Assembly: GCA_023404095.1 (NCBI GenBank)
Contig: JAEYDD010000030.1
Span: 1-64,000, forward strand
From: Pseudomonadota bacterium
GTDB lineage: Bacteria; Pseudomonadota; Alphaproteobacteria; Rhizobiales; Rhizobiaceae
Direction: 5' to 3'
Length of the DNA stretch: 64,000 nucleotides
Position 1 is the stretch's first letter, and the number at the start of each line of letters is the position of its first letter. Positions 25,739 through 34,334 of this stretch are shown here, one piece after another. The notes beneath the pieces are model-generated. The model ran no database searches, was not told the origin of the DNA, and was given only the letters and a program-made list of their open reading frames with translations. A program made the translations under genes and the position numbers.

Positions 25739-26647
25739 CTACGACAGGATCAGTCGCCGCCATTCCCCGGGCGTCGTTCCTACCGATCTTGAAAAGCTCC
25801 GGGTGAAATGGCTCTGGCTGGCGAAGCCGCAGGCGGTGGCGATTTCGGCGAGCGACAGCGTCGTCGTCCGCATCAACCCCTTGGAGCGCTCTATACGCCT
25901 TTGCAGCATCCAGCGGTTGGGAGTCATGCCGGCGGCGACCCTGAAGGCCTTGGCGAAATAGAGCGGGGCCAGGCCGCATGCGGCTGCGATTGCCGCAAGC
26001 GACAGGTCGCCGTCAAGATTTGCATCAATCATCGCCGTCGCGCGCTCAAGTTGCCACGGCGCGAGGCCACCGGCATGCATGGTTGTGTGCTTCTTCGCTT
26101 CGCCGTAGGTGACGGCCATGTGTGCTGCCAGTGCAAGTGCCATGTGGTCGAGAAACAGGCGGCTGGCAGCCTGCGGATCGTCGAGCGCAGGCAGCAGGGC
26201 CGCGACCAGCCCCCGCACGGTCGGATCGTCGACGTCCGCACCCGGTTTGACGTTTATCGTCTCGATGCGGCGCGACCCCATATCCTCTTCCAGCGACGTC
26301 AGCGCGGCGCGGGGCAGGTGGAAGTTCACGCAGTCGAAGGCAGACTTCATGTCCGCCTGCCACAGGCGGTTGTAGTCGTAGAGGGTGAAATTGCCCTTCC
26401 GAGCTAACGGAAACTCGACCTTCTGTCCATCCACCCACAGGTCGCCGTGATAGTCGCGCAGTTGCACCGACAACAGGAAGGCGTCCTCGGCGACGTGCTG
26501 GTCCACAAAGCCGTGGTTGGGCGAATTTCGAGTCAGCCGCGTTGTGGTGACGATGCTCTTGTCGAGCACGGAGGCCTGTACGGTCGTTGCCTGCCTGACG
26601 CGGAGATACTCCATATACTGGTTGTTGCCGGCGGATCGCCTTTGCAT
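25739..26647 (-). CDS. AraC-family regulator, likely controller of the hydrolase cluster
   Basis: Regulator of 302 residues. The N-terminal domain (FDCVNFHLPRAALTSL, LPALDDPQAASRLFLDHMALALAAHM) is paralogous to that of the gene at 22980. The AraC domain reads LSLAAIAAACGLAPLYFAKAFRVAAGMTPNRWM and LSLAEIATACGFASQSHFTRSF. ATG 26647 has GGAAAGGAAG upstream. It is divergent from the isochorismatase-like gene, and the shared gap contains three phased direct repeats, the usual layout for an AraC activator and its target. Confidence 0.9.
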   Translation of the reverse strand: MQRRSAGNNQYMEYLRVRQATTVQASVLDKSIVTTTRLTRNSPNHGFVDQHVAEDAFLLSVQLRDYHGDLWVDGQKVEFPLARKGNFTLYDYNRLWQADMKSAFDCVNFHLPRAALTSLEEDMGSRRIETINVKPGADVDDPTVRGLVAALLPALDDPQAASRLFLDHMALALAAHMAVTYGEAKKHTTMHAGGLAPWQLERATAMIDANLDGDLSLAAIAAACGLAPLYFAKAFRVAAGMTPNRWMLQRRIERSKGLMRTTTLSLAEIATACGFASQSHFTRSFSRSVGTTPGEWRRLILS

Positions 26648-26828
26648 GACTTCCTTTCCAATAAGACTACCGGCATGGGGCGCCAGCGGATCCGAACGAC
26701 GCCCATATCACGAGTGCCATCTGCCTGCCACGTTGCGAGTTCGCTTGGCGAACACCTTTTGGAACGCGAATTCACGCTTAGGTTGGCGTGTGTTGCATGG
26801 ATTTGAACGCTATGCACGCATTCAGAGG

Positions 26829-26882
26829 CGATTTGGCCAAGACGGCAGTCGATTTGTCCAAATGGCGAGCGATTTGCGCAAG
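26829..26882 (+). promoter_or_regulatory. Three phased direct repeats, probable AraC operator array
   Basis: CGATTTGGCCAAG (26829), CGATTTGTCCAAA (26850) and CGATTTGCGCAAG (26870) are spaced 21 and 20 bases, consensus CGATTTG-N-S-CAA-R, all on one strand. The last copy would abut the -35 region if the -10 is near TTATGT at 26909-26914, a class II activator position. The rest of the 306-base divergent gap (26648-26953) shows nothing recognisable. Confidence 0.65.
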
Positions 26883-26953
26883 CGCTGCCAGCGCCAGCTT
26901 GCCATTGTTTTATGTGCAATTCACGCTTCAACCCAAAAAATCGAGGACAAGAC

Positions 26954-27610
26954 ATGGCTGTTCAAGCGACGCCGACCCCTGGCCGCAGGCTTCTGACGCC
27001 GCGGGACCACACGCTCATCATGATCGACTTCCAGTCGCAGATGTCCTTCGCAACCAAGAATATCGATGCCGTCAACTTGCGCAACAATGCGGCGCTCGTG
27101 GCGCATGCCGCGAAGGGTTTCGGCGTCTCGACCATCCTGACCACGGTTGCCGAAAAAAGCTTCTCCGGTCCGATGTTCAGCGAGATCACCGATGCCTTCC
27201 CGGGGCAGAAGCTTCTCGACCGCACCTCGATGAACACCTGGGAGGATGCCGGGGTGATCGACGAGATCAACCGGATCGGCAAGGGGCGCATCGTTCTGAG
27301 CGGCCTGTGGACCAGCGTGTGCATCGTTGGACCGGCGCTGTCGGCGATCGATCAGGGGTTTGAGGTCTACGTGCTCGCAGACGCCTGCGGCGACGTGAGC
27401 GAGGAGGCCCACAACCGCGCCATGGACCGCATGGTTCAGGCCGGCGCGCAGCCGATGACCTCGCTGCAATACATGCTGGAGCTTCAACGCGATTGGGCGC
27501 GGACAGAGACCTACGACATGACGACGGGGATCGCCAAGCAGTATGGCGGCGCCTACGGGCTTGGCATCATCTACGCGAAGACTATGTTCAACGCTGCCGA
27601 AGGGCACTGA
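26954..27610 (+). CDS. Isochorismatase-family hydrolase (YcaC-like)
   Basis: Cysteine hydrolase of 218 residues. The three catalytic elements are visible: Asp in MIDFQSQM, Lys in VAEKSF and the nucleophile Cys in WTSVCI. The overall pattern is that of YcaC-type octameric hydrolases, whose substrates are mostly unknown. ATG 26954 has GAGGA six bases upstream; the in-frame 26912 start lacks a site. It is the first gene of a same-strand run (XapX, amidohydrolase, DoxX, alpha/beta hydrolase, MFS) opposite an AraC regulator. The physiological substrate cannot be named. Confidence 0.88.
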   Translation: MAVQATPTPGRRLLTPRDHTLIMIDFQSQMSFATKNIDAVNLRNNAALVAHAAKGFGVSTILTTVAEKSFSGPMFSEITDAFPGQKLLDRTSMNTWEDAGVIDEINRIGKGRIVLSGLWTSVCIVGPALSAIDQGFEVYVLADACGDVSEEAHNRAMDRMVQAGAQPMTSLQYMLELQRDWARTETYDMTTGIAKQYGGAYGLGIIYAKTMFNAAEGH

Positions 27611-27671
27611 TCCGCACCGGACTTTGCCTTCCGATGGTCCCGTGGCTGGCGGAAGGCATCTCTTGAACAGG

Positions 27672-27971
27672 ATGGAGGCTGTCTTGAAGGTCTATCTATT
27701 TTCGCTCGGTGCCGGCGTGCTGGTGGGCATCGTCTACAGCCTCCTGAACGTCCGGTCGCCGGCGCCGCCCGTGGTCGCGCTGATCGGGTTGCTCGGCATC
27801 CTCGTCGGCGAGCAGATCCTGCCGCTGGCAAGGAGCCTGTGGAACCGTGAACCGGCGGCGGTTTCCTGGCTCCACCAGGTCAAGCCGCATGTGTTCGGTC
27901 ACATGCCGAAGGGCGGAAAGCCGCAACAGGTCGAGGGCTCGCCCGATCGACGCCAGGGCAGTACGGTATAA
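27672..27971 (+). CDS. XapX-domain small membrane protein
   Basis: Protein of 99 residues with two hydrophobic segments (VYLFSLGAGVLVGIVYSLL and PPVVALIGLLGILVGEQIL) separated by the NVRSPAPP turn that defines the XapX/DUF1427 domain. The C-terminal half is polar (LHQVKPHVFGHMPKGGKPQQ). Function is unknown; the domain is named from xanthosine-related genes. Start 27672 is preferred by fit to the family; a TTG nine bases earlier is possible. The stop overlaps the amidohydrolase start (TAATG), so the two are coupled. Confidence 0.82.
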   Translation: MEAVLKVYLFSLGAGVLVGIVYSLLNVRSPAPPVVALIGLLGILVGEQILPLARSLWNREPAAVSWLHQVKPHVFGHMPKGGKPQQVEGSPDRRQGSTV

Positions 27972-29953
27972 TGCCGACGCGCCGGACATTTCTGAGCGCG
28001 GCCTCCAGCCTCGCGCTGCCATCCCTTCTTTCGCCGGCGCGCGCCGGCGATCCCGCATCGACCGGAGACGCTTCCATGAAAGCCGACCTCATTCTTCACC
28101 ATGGTCTGTTCACCACCCTCGACCGGTCCAACCCGACGGCAAGTGCTGTGGCCATCAAGGACGGAAAATTCCTTGCCGTCGGCCACGACCAGGAGATCAT
28201 GGCGCTGGTTGGCCCGGATACGAAGGTCGTCGACCTGAAGGGGCGGCGGGCGCTGCCGGGGCTGATCGACAACCACACCCACGTCGTGCGCGGCGGACTC
28301 AACTTCAACATGGAACTTCGCTGGGATGGCGTGCGTTCGCTCGCGGATGCGCTCGCGATGCTGAAGGACCAGGTTGCACGCACGCCGGCTCCGCAATGGG
28401 TCCGGGTCGTCGGCGGTTTCACCGAGCACCAGTTCGCCGAGAAGCGGTTGCCGACGCTGGAGGAGATCAATGCGATCGCCCCCGACACGCCGGTGTTCCT
28501 GCTGCATCTCTACGATCGCGCGCTCCTGAACGGGGCCGCGCTCAGGGCTGTCGGCTACACGAAGGACACGCCGAATCCGCCCGGCGGCGAGATCCTGCGC
28601 GATGAGAACGGCAATCCCAGCGGCCTCCTGCTTGCCAAGCCGAATGCAGGCATCCTCTATTCGACGCTGGCGAAGGGGCCGAAACTACCCTTCGACTACC
28701 AGGTCAATTCCACGCGTCATTTCATGCGCGAACTCAATCGCCTCGGGGTCACCGGCGTCATCGATGCCGGCGGCGGCTTCCAGAACTATCCCGACGACTA
28801 TGCCGTCATCCAGAAGCTTGCCGACGAGAACCTGATGACCGTCCGGCTGGCCTACAACCTCTTCACCCAGAAGCCCAGGGAAGAGAAGGAAGACTTCCTC
28901 AACTGGACTGCTTCGGTGAAATACAAGCAGGGCGACGACTACTTCCGACACAACGGTGCCGGCGAGATGCTGGTGTTTTCCGCCGCCGACTTCGAGCACT
29001 TCCGCCAGCCGCGCCCGGACATGCCGCCGGAAATGGAAGGCGAGCTTGAGGGCGTCGTGCGGATCCTGGCCGAGAACCGCTGGCCGTGGCGCCTGCATGC
29101 GACCTATGACGAGACGATCAGCCGTGCGCTCGACGTCTTCGAACGGGTCAACCAGGATATTCCGCTCGAAGGGCTGAACTGGTTCTTCGACCACGCCGAG
29201 ACGATCTCCGACCAGTCGATCGACCGGATCGCGGCCCTTGGCGGCGGTATCGCCGTACAGCACCGGATGGCCTATCAGGGGGAATATTTCGTCGAGCGCT
29301 ATGGTCATGGCGCTGCGGAAGCGACACCGCCGATCGCCAAGATGCTGGACAAGGGCGTCAAGGTTTCTGCCGGCACGGATGCCACGCGCGTCGCCTCCTA
29401 CAATCCCTGGGTCTCGCTTTCCTGGATGATCACCGGCAAGACGGTCGGCGGCATGCAGATCTATCCGCGCCACAACTGCCTCGACCGCGAGACGGCGCTG
29501 CGCATGTGGACCGAAAACGTCACCTGGTTCTCCAACGAGGAGGGCAAGAAGGGCCGCATCGAGAAGGGGCAGTTCGCCGATCTGATCGTTCCGGACAAGG
29601 ATTTCTTCGCCTGCGCGGAAGATGAGATCTCCTTCCTGACATCGGAGCTGACCGTGGTCGGCGGCAAGGTCGTCTATGGGGCCGGTGATTTCGCCTCGCT
29701 GGACGAGAACGCCGTGCCGCCCGCGATGCCCGACTGGTCGCCGGTGCGCGTCTTCGGCGGCTATGCCGCCTGGGGCGACCCGCAGGGAGCGGGCAAGAAC
29801 TCGCTGCGTCGCGCTGCGATCACCACATGCGGCTGCGCCAGCAACTGCGGCATGCATGGCCATGACCATGCCAGCGCCTGGACGTCGAAGCTGCCCATCT
29901 CGGACCTGAAAGGCTTTTTCGGCGCGCTCGGCTGCTCATGCTGGGCCGTGTGA
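27971..29953 (+). CDS. Tat-exported amidohydrolase with Cys/His-rich C-terminal tail
   Basis: Metal-dependent hydrolase of 660 residues in the YtcJ-like amidohydrolase group. A Tat signal (TRRTFLSAAS, cleavage near ARA) starts the protein, so it acts in the periplasm. The metal-binding HxH is in LIDNHTHV, and further His/Asp residues (FDHAETI, GTDATRV) fit the TIM-barrel site. After the normal end of the barrel the protein carries a tail of about 45 residues with Cys620, Cys622, Cys626, His629, His631, His633 and then Cys655 and Cys657, unlike the core family. It overlaps the XapX stop and is followed directly by DoxX. The substrate is unknown. Confidence 0.87.
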   Translation: MPTRRTFLSAASSLALPSLLSPARAGDPASTGDASMKADLILHHGLFTTLDRSNPTASAVAIKDGKFLAVGHDQEIMALVGPDTKVVDLKGRRALPGLIDNHTHVVRGGLNFNMELRWDGVRSLADALAMLKDQVARTPAPQWVRVVGGFTEHQFAEKRLPTLEEINAIAPDTPVFLLHLYDRALLNGAALRAVGYTKDTPNPPGGEILRDENGNPSGLLLAKPNAGILYSTLAKGPKLPFDYQVNSTRHFMRELNRLGVTGVIDAGGGFQNYPDDYAVIQKLADENLMTVRLAYNLFTQKPREEKEDFLNWTASVKYKQGDDYFRHNGAGEMLVFSAADFEHFRQPRPDMPPEMEGELEGVVRILAENRWPWRLHATYDETISRALDVFERVNQDIPLEGLNWFFDHAETISDQSIDRIAALGGGIAVQHRMAYQGEYFVERYGHGAAEATPPIAKMLDKGVKVSAGTDATRVASYNPWVSLSWMITGKTVGGMQIYPRHNCLDRETALRMWTENVTWFSNEEGKKGRIEKGQFADLIVPDKDFFACAEDEISFLTSELTVVGGKVVYGAGDFASLDENAVPPAMPDWSPVRVFGGYAAWGDPQGAGKNSLRRAAITTCGCASNCGMHGHDHASAWTSKLPISDLKGFFGALGCSCWAV

Positions 29954-29955
29954 CG

Positions 29956-30396
29956 ATGACCTTTTTGGACGGCAAGCTCGACCCCGTTGCTGCTGCAGAA
30001 GGTGGCCGCGTGTGGCGGGGCGCGCATTTTCTGGCGCTGCTCGCGCTTTGTGCTGCCTATATCCAGGGACCGCTGACGAAGATCTTCGATTTTCAGTCGG
30101 CGCTGGTCGAAATGACGCATTTCGGCCTTCTGCCGGCGCCGTTCTTTGCCGTAGCGGTAATCGTCTTCGAGCTTGCGATGTCCGCGCTGATCCTGGCCGG
30201 GCGATTTCGCGCGCCGGCCGCGGTCGCACTTTCGCTTTTCACGCTGGCGGCCACCCTTGTCGCGCTACGCTTTTGGGAGCTTCCGCCCGGCATGGAGCGA
30301 AACATGGCAACGAACGCCTTCTTCGAACATCTCGGGCTGGCGGGCGCATTCGTTCTCGTTGCGCTGCACGAGCTGCGCCGCGGCGCTTTGCATTGA
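29956..30396 (+). CDS. DoxX-family membrane protein
   Basis: Integral membrane protein of 146 residues with four hydrophobic helices (FLALLALCAAYIQGPLTKIFDF, PFFAVAVIVFELAMSALILAG, AVALSLFTLAATLVAL, FFEHLGLAGAFVLVALHEL). The first helix carries the DoxX pattern around GPLTKIFDF. DoxX proteins are thought to support thiol/oxidative-stress complexes or quinone-linked oxidation, but the evidence is limited. ATG 29956 lies three bases after the amidohydrolase stop; GTG 29950 and ATG 29938, which overlap that gene, are alternatives, and none has a clear ribosome site. Confidence 0.8.
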   Translation: MTFLDGKLDPVAAAEGGRVWRGAHFLALLALCAAYIQGPLTKIFDFQSALVEMTHFGLLPAPFFAVAVIVFELAMSALILAGRFRAPAAVALSLFTLAATLVALRFWELPPGMERNMATNAFFEHLGLAGAFVLVALHELRRGALH

Positions 30397-30533
30397 AAGG
30401 AGCTGCCTGCCGGTTGCCCGGACGCTCCGCGCAGATTGTTCAAGGACGGGCGAAAACGACAATAACCGGCGTCAGCTTCTGTCTAGGGTGATCGCGATCC
30501 GGCAAGCCGGCAGCAATCGAGATGGAGCAATTT

Positions 30534-31511
30534 GTGACGACCGAGTTTTCGTTTCCGCTTTCCCGGCGGCAAACCCTGATCGCCGGAGCAACGGTTTCGC
30601 TCGCAATGGCCGTCCCGGCCTTCGCGGCGGAAAAGAAGCAGTTGAACACACCCAAAGGAGCAGCCCCCATGGCTCAAGAATTCGTCAAGACGAAAGACGG
30701 CGTCGAAATCTTCTACAAGGACTGGGGTCCGAAAGATGCCCAGCCGATCGTGTTCCATCATGGCTGGCCGCTGTCTTCGGACGACTGGGACGCGCAGATG
30801 CTGTTCTTCGTCAACCACGGCTATCGCGTCATTGCCCATGACCGGCGCGGCCATGGCCGCTCCACCCAGGTCAGCGACGGCCACGACATGGATCACTATG
30901 CAGCCGATGCTGCGGCCGTCTTCGAGCATCTCGACCTGCGCAACGCCGTTCATATCGGTCATTCCACCGGCGGCGGTGAAGTTGCCCGTTACGTCGCCAA
31001 GTTCGGCCAGCCGCAGGGTCGGGTTGCCAAGGCCGTGCTCGTCGCCGCCGTTCCACCGCTGATGCTGAAGACGGCTTCCAATCCCGAGGGCACGCCGATC
31101 GAAGTGTTCAACGGTTTCCGCGAGGCGCTTGCCGCCAACCGCGCGCAGTTCTTCCTCGACGTCGCCGCAGGCCCGTTCTACGGCTTTAACCGGCCCGGTG
31201 CGAAGGTCTCGCAGGGCGTCATCGAGAACTGGTGGCGTCAGGGCATGGCGGGCGGGGCCAAGGCGCACTATGACGGTATCAAGGCCTTCTCCGAAACCGA
31301 CCAGACCGATGACCTCAAGGCGATCACCGTGCCGACGCTGATCCTGCAGGGCGACGATGACCAGGTCGTGCCCTACAAGGACGCCAGCGTCCTGCAGCAC
31401 AAGCTCATCAAGGGCAGCACGCTGAAGATCTATCCGGGCTTCCCGCACGGCATGCTGACCACCCATGCCGACGTGATCAACCCGGACCTGCTCGCCTTCG
31501 TCAAGGGCTGA
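30534..31511 (+). CDS. Tat-exported alpha/beta hydrolase (non-haem chloroperoxidase/arylesterase type)
   Basis: Serine hydrolase of 325 residues. The catalytic Ser is in GHSTGGGE, Asp in GDDDQVVP and His in PGFPHGM; the oxyanion region is HHGWPLSS. Such enzymes act as esterases and show perhydrolase (haloperoxidase) activity in vitro. The N terminus SRRQTLIAG...AFA is a Tat-type signal. GTG 30534 is favoured because GGAG lies six bases upstream; ATG 30522 is four codons earlier. A strong AAGGAG before an internal ATG at 30669 would start exactly at the usual cytoplasmic family N terminus, so two forms are possible. Confidence 0.85.
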   Translation: MTTEFSFPLSRRQTLIAGATVSLAMAVPAFAAEKKQLNTPKGAAPMAQEFVKTKDGVEIFYKDWGPKDAQPIVFHHGWPLSSDDWDAQMLFFVNHGYRVIAHDRRGHGRSTQVSDGHDMDHYAADAAAVFEHLDLRNAVHIGHSTGGGEVARYVAKFGQPQGRVAKAVLVAAVPPLMLKTASNPEGTPIEVFNGFREALAANRAQFFLDVAAGPFYGFNRPGAKVSQGVIENWWRQGMAGGAKAHYDGIKAFSETDQTDDLKAITVPTLILQGDDDQVVPYKDASVLQHKLIKGSTLKIYPGFPHGMLTTHADVINPDLLAFVKG

Positions 31512-31656
31512 TTGCGCAGGTACCATCATTGCGAAAACGGATGCGGCGCGCCGGAAGGTCCGCCGCATTCCGTCGTGCGGCGATGCCGGGACGACACGTC
31601 AGATACCGCTGCGCCGGTCACCTCAACAGCAGACCTGCGTGCAACCGGAGGAACGG

Positions 31657-33288
31657 ATGAGCGAGAACGAGGCTAGATCGTCAACGCAGGGCGGAGGGTT
31701 CGCACCGCTGCGGCAAACCGTCTTCGCCGTTCTCTGGGGCGCGACCGTCCTCGGCAACACCGGCAGTTTCATGCGCGACGTGGCAAGCTCCTGGCTGGTC
31801 ACCGACCTTTCGGCGGCGCCTGCCGCTGTTGCGATGATCCAGGCGGCCGGAACCCTGCCGATCTTTCTCCTGGCGATCCCGGCCGGCGTCCTCTCCGACA
31901 TCGTCGACCGGCGCAAGCTTCTGATCGGCGTGCAGGTGCTGCTGGCCTGTGTCAGCATCACGCTGATGGGGCTGTCCTATTTCCGCATGCTGACGGTCGA
32001 GGCGCTTGTGGCCCTGACCTTCCTCGGCGGCGTCGGCGCCGCACTTGTCGCGCCCGCCTGGCAGGCGATCGTTCCGGAACTGGTGCCGCGGCGCGACCTA
32101 AAGAGCGCGATCGCGTTGAATTCGCTGGGCATCAACATCGCCCGATCGATCGGGCCGGCGGCAGGCGGGCTGATCCTCGCCTCGTTCGGAGCGGCCATGA
32201 CCTATGGCGCGGACGTTGCGAGTTACCTCTTCGTCATCGCCGCGCTTTTGTGGTGGAAGCGTCCGAAGGAAGACCCGGGCGAACTTTCGGAGCATTTCGC
32301 GGGTGCCTTTCGGGCAGGGCTGCGCTATGCGCGCGCCAGCCGCGAACTGCATGTCGTGCTTCTGCGCGCCGCGATCTTCTTTGCCTTCGCCAGCTCCGTC
32401 TGGGCACTGCTGCCGCTCGTGGCTCGCAACCTTCTGGGTGGAACGGCCGGTTTCTACGGCGTCCTTCTCGGGGCTGTCGGGGCGGGCGCGATCGGTGGCG
32501 CAATCCTGCTGCCGAAACTGCGCGCGCGGCTGAGTTCCGATGCGCTGCTGCTGGTATCGGTCGCCGGTACCGCCTCCGTCATGCTGCTGCTCTCGCTGGC
32601 GCCACCGCAATGGCTGGCCGTCATCATCCTGCTGGTGCTGGGGGCGGCCTGGATCACCGCGCTGACGACGCTCAACGGCGTGGCCCAGTCGATCCTGCCG
32701 AACTGGGTGCGCGGCCGGGCGCTTGCGATCTACCTTACCGTGTTCAACGGCGCGATGGCGGCGGGAAGCCTCGGATGGGGCTTCGTCGCAGAAGCGATCG
32801 GCGTGCCGCAGACGCTCGTTGTCTCCGCGATCGCGCTGGTCGTCGCCGGCCTCGTCATGCACCGCGTCAAGCTGCCGCTCGGGGAGGCGGATCTGGTGCC
32901 CTCCAACCACTGGCCCGAGCCGCTGATCGCGACGCCCGTCGCCCATGACAGGGGCCCGGTGATGATCCTGATCGAGTACCGCGTGGACAAGGCCAACCGC
33001 TCCGCCTTCCTCCACCTCCTCAACAGGCTGTCGCGTGAGCGGCAGCGAGACGGCGCCTACAGCTGGGGTGTGACGGAAGACGCCGCCAATCCCGAGCTGA
33101 TCGTCGAATGGTTCTTCGTCGAATCCTGGGCCGAGCACATGCGCCAGCATGCCCGGGTATCCAACACCGATGCTGACATCCAGTTGCAGTTGCTGCAGTA
33201 TCACCGCGGGCCGGAGCGGCCAGTCGTCCGGCATTTCCTGGGCCTCGATCCAAAGCGAGGCAAGGCCGCCATCCAGCCGGCGCTCTGA
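31657..33288 (+). CDS. MFS exporter with C-terminal ABM-like domain (MFS_3 type)
   Basis: Twelve-helix major facilitator of 543 residues, related to EntS-type exporters. After the last helix (about residue 415) comes a soluble domain of about 110 residues (ILIEYRVDKANRSAFLHLL...GAYSWGVTEDAANP...EWFFVESWAEHM) resembling antibiotic-biosynthesis-monooxygenase dimer folds. This fusion is typical of the MFS_3 family and may sense the exported compound. ATG 31657 follows GGAGGAA closely; GTG 31639 is an alternative. It is the last gene of the hydrolase cluster and starts 145 bases after the alpha/beta hydrolase. Confidence 0.88.
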   Translation: MSENEARSSTQGGGFAPLRQTVFAVLWGATVLGNTGSFMRDVASSWLVTDLSAAPAAVAMIQAAGTLPIFLLAIPAGVLSDIVDRRKLLIGVQVLLACVSITLMGLSYFRMLTVEALVALTFLGGVGAALVAPAWQAIVPELVPRRDLKSAIALNSLGINIARSIGPAAGGLILASFGAAMTYGADVASYLFVIAALLWWKRPKEDPGELSEHFAGAFRAGLRYARASRELHVVLLRAAIFFAFASSVWALLPLVARNLLGGTAGFYGVLLGAVGAGAIGGAILLPKLRARLSSDALLLVSVAGTASVMLLLSLAPPQWLAVIILLVLGAAWITALTTLNGVAQSILPNWVRGRALAIYLTVFNGAMAAGSLGWGFVAEAIGVPQTLVVSAIALVVAGLVMHRVKLPLGEADLVPSNHWPEPLIATPVAHDRGPVMILIEYRVDKANRSAFLHLLNRLSRERQRDGAYSWGVTEDAANPELIVEWFFVESWAEHMRQHARVSNTDADIQLQLLQYHRGPERPVVRHFLGLDPKRGKAAIQPAL

Positions 33289-33758
33289 AAACGGGCAAGC
33301 GCGCGCAAACACCAGCCCGTTTGGGCGCGCTCTTGCATGGAAGGGATCATCAGCCCCTGGTGCTGCCATGCCCTTGATGACGCATGGGCAGCAATGCCGG
33401 CGTCGATTCCGGTCTCTCCTTCGAACGAGCCGGCATTCGTCCAAACGGAAGCGCGAACGTGCAAGAAGCCGTGGCCGATCCATCGCATCATCAGGGCGTC
33501 CGACAAGATACCGTTCAGGAGGCGGGGATGATGCAAACGGGAGACGAAGACGTTCCCTTGCGTGATGGCCTGGAAACGCTTCCCGAAGCGGTCGAGTTGC
33601 CGAACGCCGAACCCCAAAAGGGAGCGCATGAGGATGAGCGCGGGCGCCGGCACGGCGCTTGTGAGGGCCCTGCCACACGATGACCGCGCGAACGGCCGCT
33701 TCTTCCCGGGGGCCGTTCTCATCCAGTCATGTAAACGCAACGACCAATGGAGACTGAC
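33289..33758. other. 470-base stretch without a recognisable gene
   Basis: Open frames exist here on both strands, but none has a recognisable domain, a convincing ribosome site or homologous motifs. Near the left end, AAACGGGC at 33288-33295 and GCCCGTTT at 33314-33321 form an imperfect dyad that could end the MFS transcript. The right end supplies the leader of the Dps gene. A decayed gene cannot be excluded. Confidence 0.5.
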
Positions 33759-34277
33759 ATGGATCAGCAAGTGAAATCGCGCCGCACAGCGGCGCTCAGG
33801 ACGCCGAGCGGCCTTTCGGCGGACGCCGTCACAGATATCTCGGCTGCGACCACCGGCGTGCTCGCCGATGTCTTTACGCTCTACCTCAAGACCAAGAACT
33901 TCCACTGGCATATGTCGGGCGCGAATTTCCGGGACTATCACCTCCTGCTCGACGAGCATGGCGACCAGCTCTTTGCGATGACCGATCCGCTGGCCGAGCG
34001 CGTGCGCAAGCTTGGCGGCGGCACGCTGAAGTCGATCGGCGACATCGCCCGGCGCCAGCGCATCCAGGACAACGACGCCGATTTCGTCCATCCGCACGAA
34101 ATGCTCGCGGAACTTCGCGAGGACAATGGCGCGCTGATCGCGAGCCTGCGGGCGCTGCATACGCTTTGCGACGATTTTGGCGACGTCGCCACCGCGAGCC
34201 TGATCGAGAACTGGATCGACGAGAGCGAGCGCCGCGTGTGGTTCCTCTTCGAGACAACGCGCGGCACCAACGGCTGA
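33759..34277 (+). CDS. dps: Dps-family DNA-binding ferritin
   Basis: Mini-ferritin of 172 residues expected to oxidise and store iron and shield DNA under starvation or peroxide stress. The ferroxidase signature is intact: FHWHMSGANFRDYHLLLDEHGDQLFAMTD, with the His, Asp and Glu ligands of Dps. The N-terminal tail (QQVKSRRTAALRT) is basic and could bind DNA. ATG 33759 has GGAG at 33749-33752; an ATG at 33747 is in frame. The gene lies between the hydrolase cluster and an efflux operon. No OxyR- or Fur-type site was identified by eye. Confidence 0.93.
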   Translation: MDQQVKSRRTAALRTPSGLSADAVTDISAATTGVLADVFTLYLKTKNFHWHMSGANFRDYHLLLDEHGDQLFAMTDPLAERVRKLGGGTLKSIGDIARRQRIQDNDADFVHPHEMLAELREDNGALIASLRALHTLCDDFGDVATASLIENWIDESERRVWFLFETTRGTNG

Positions 34278-34334
34278 GCCCCGCGAGGCTGTTGCAGCGT
34301 TAGGCCAAACCCCATTAGCCCGAGGCTTCCGACG

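Noticed and set aside
27960..27972. TATAAT sequence at the XapX/amidohydrolase junction as an internal promoter
   Set aside because: It arises from the overlapping stop and start codons (TAATG) and has no -35 or shared box.
29938..29955. Upstream ATG (29938) as the DoxX start, overlapping the amidohydrolase by 16 bases
   Set aside because: It encodes six residues absent from a typical DoxX N terminus and has no ribosome site; ATG 29956 or GTG 29950 are preferred.
33289..33758. Transposase or pseudogene remnant in the gap before dps
   Set aside because: Open frames on both strands were read through; none shows a DDE, integrase or other recognisable motif, and no flanking repeats were seen.
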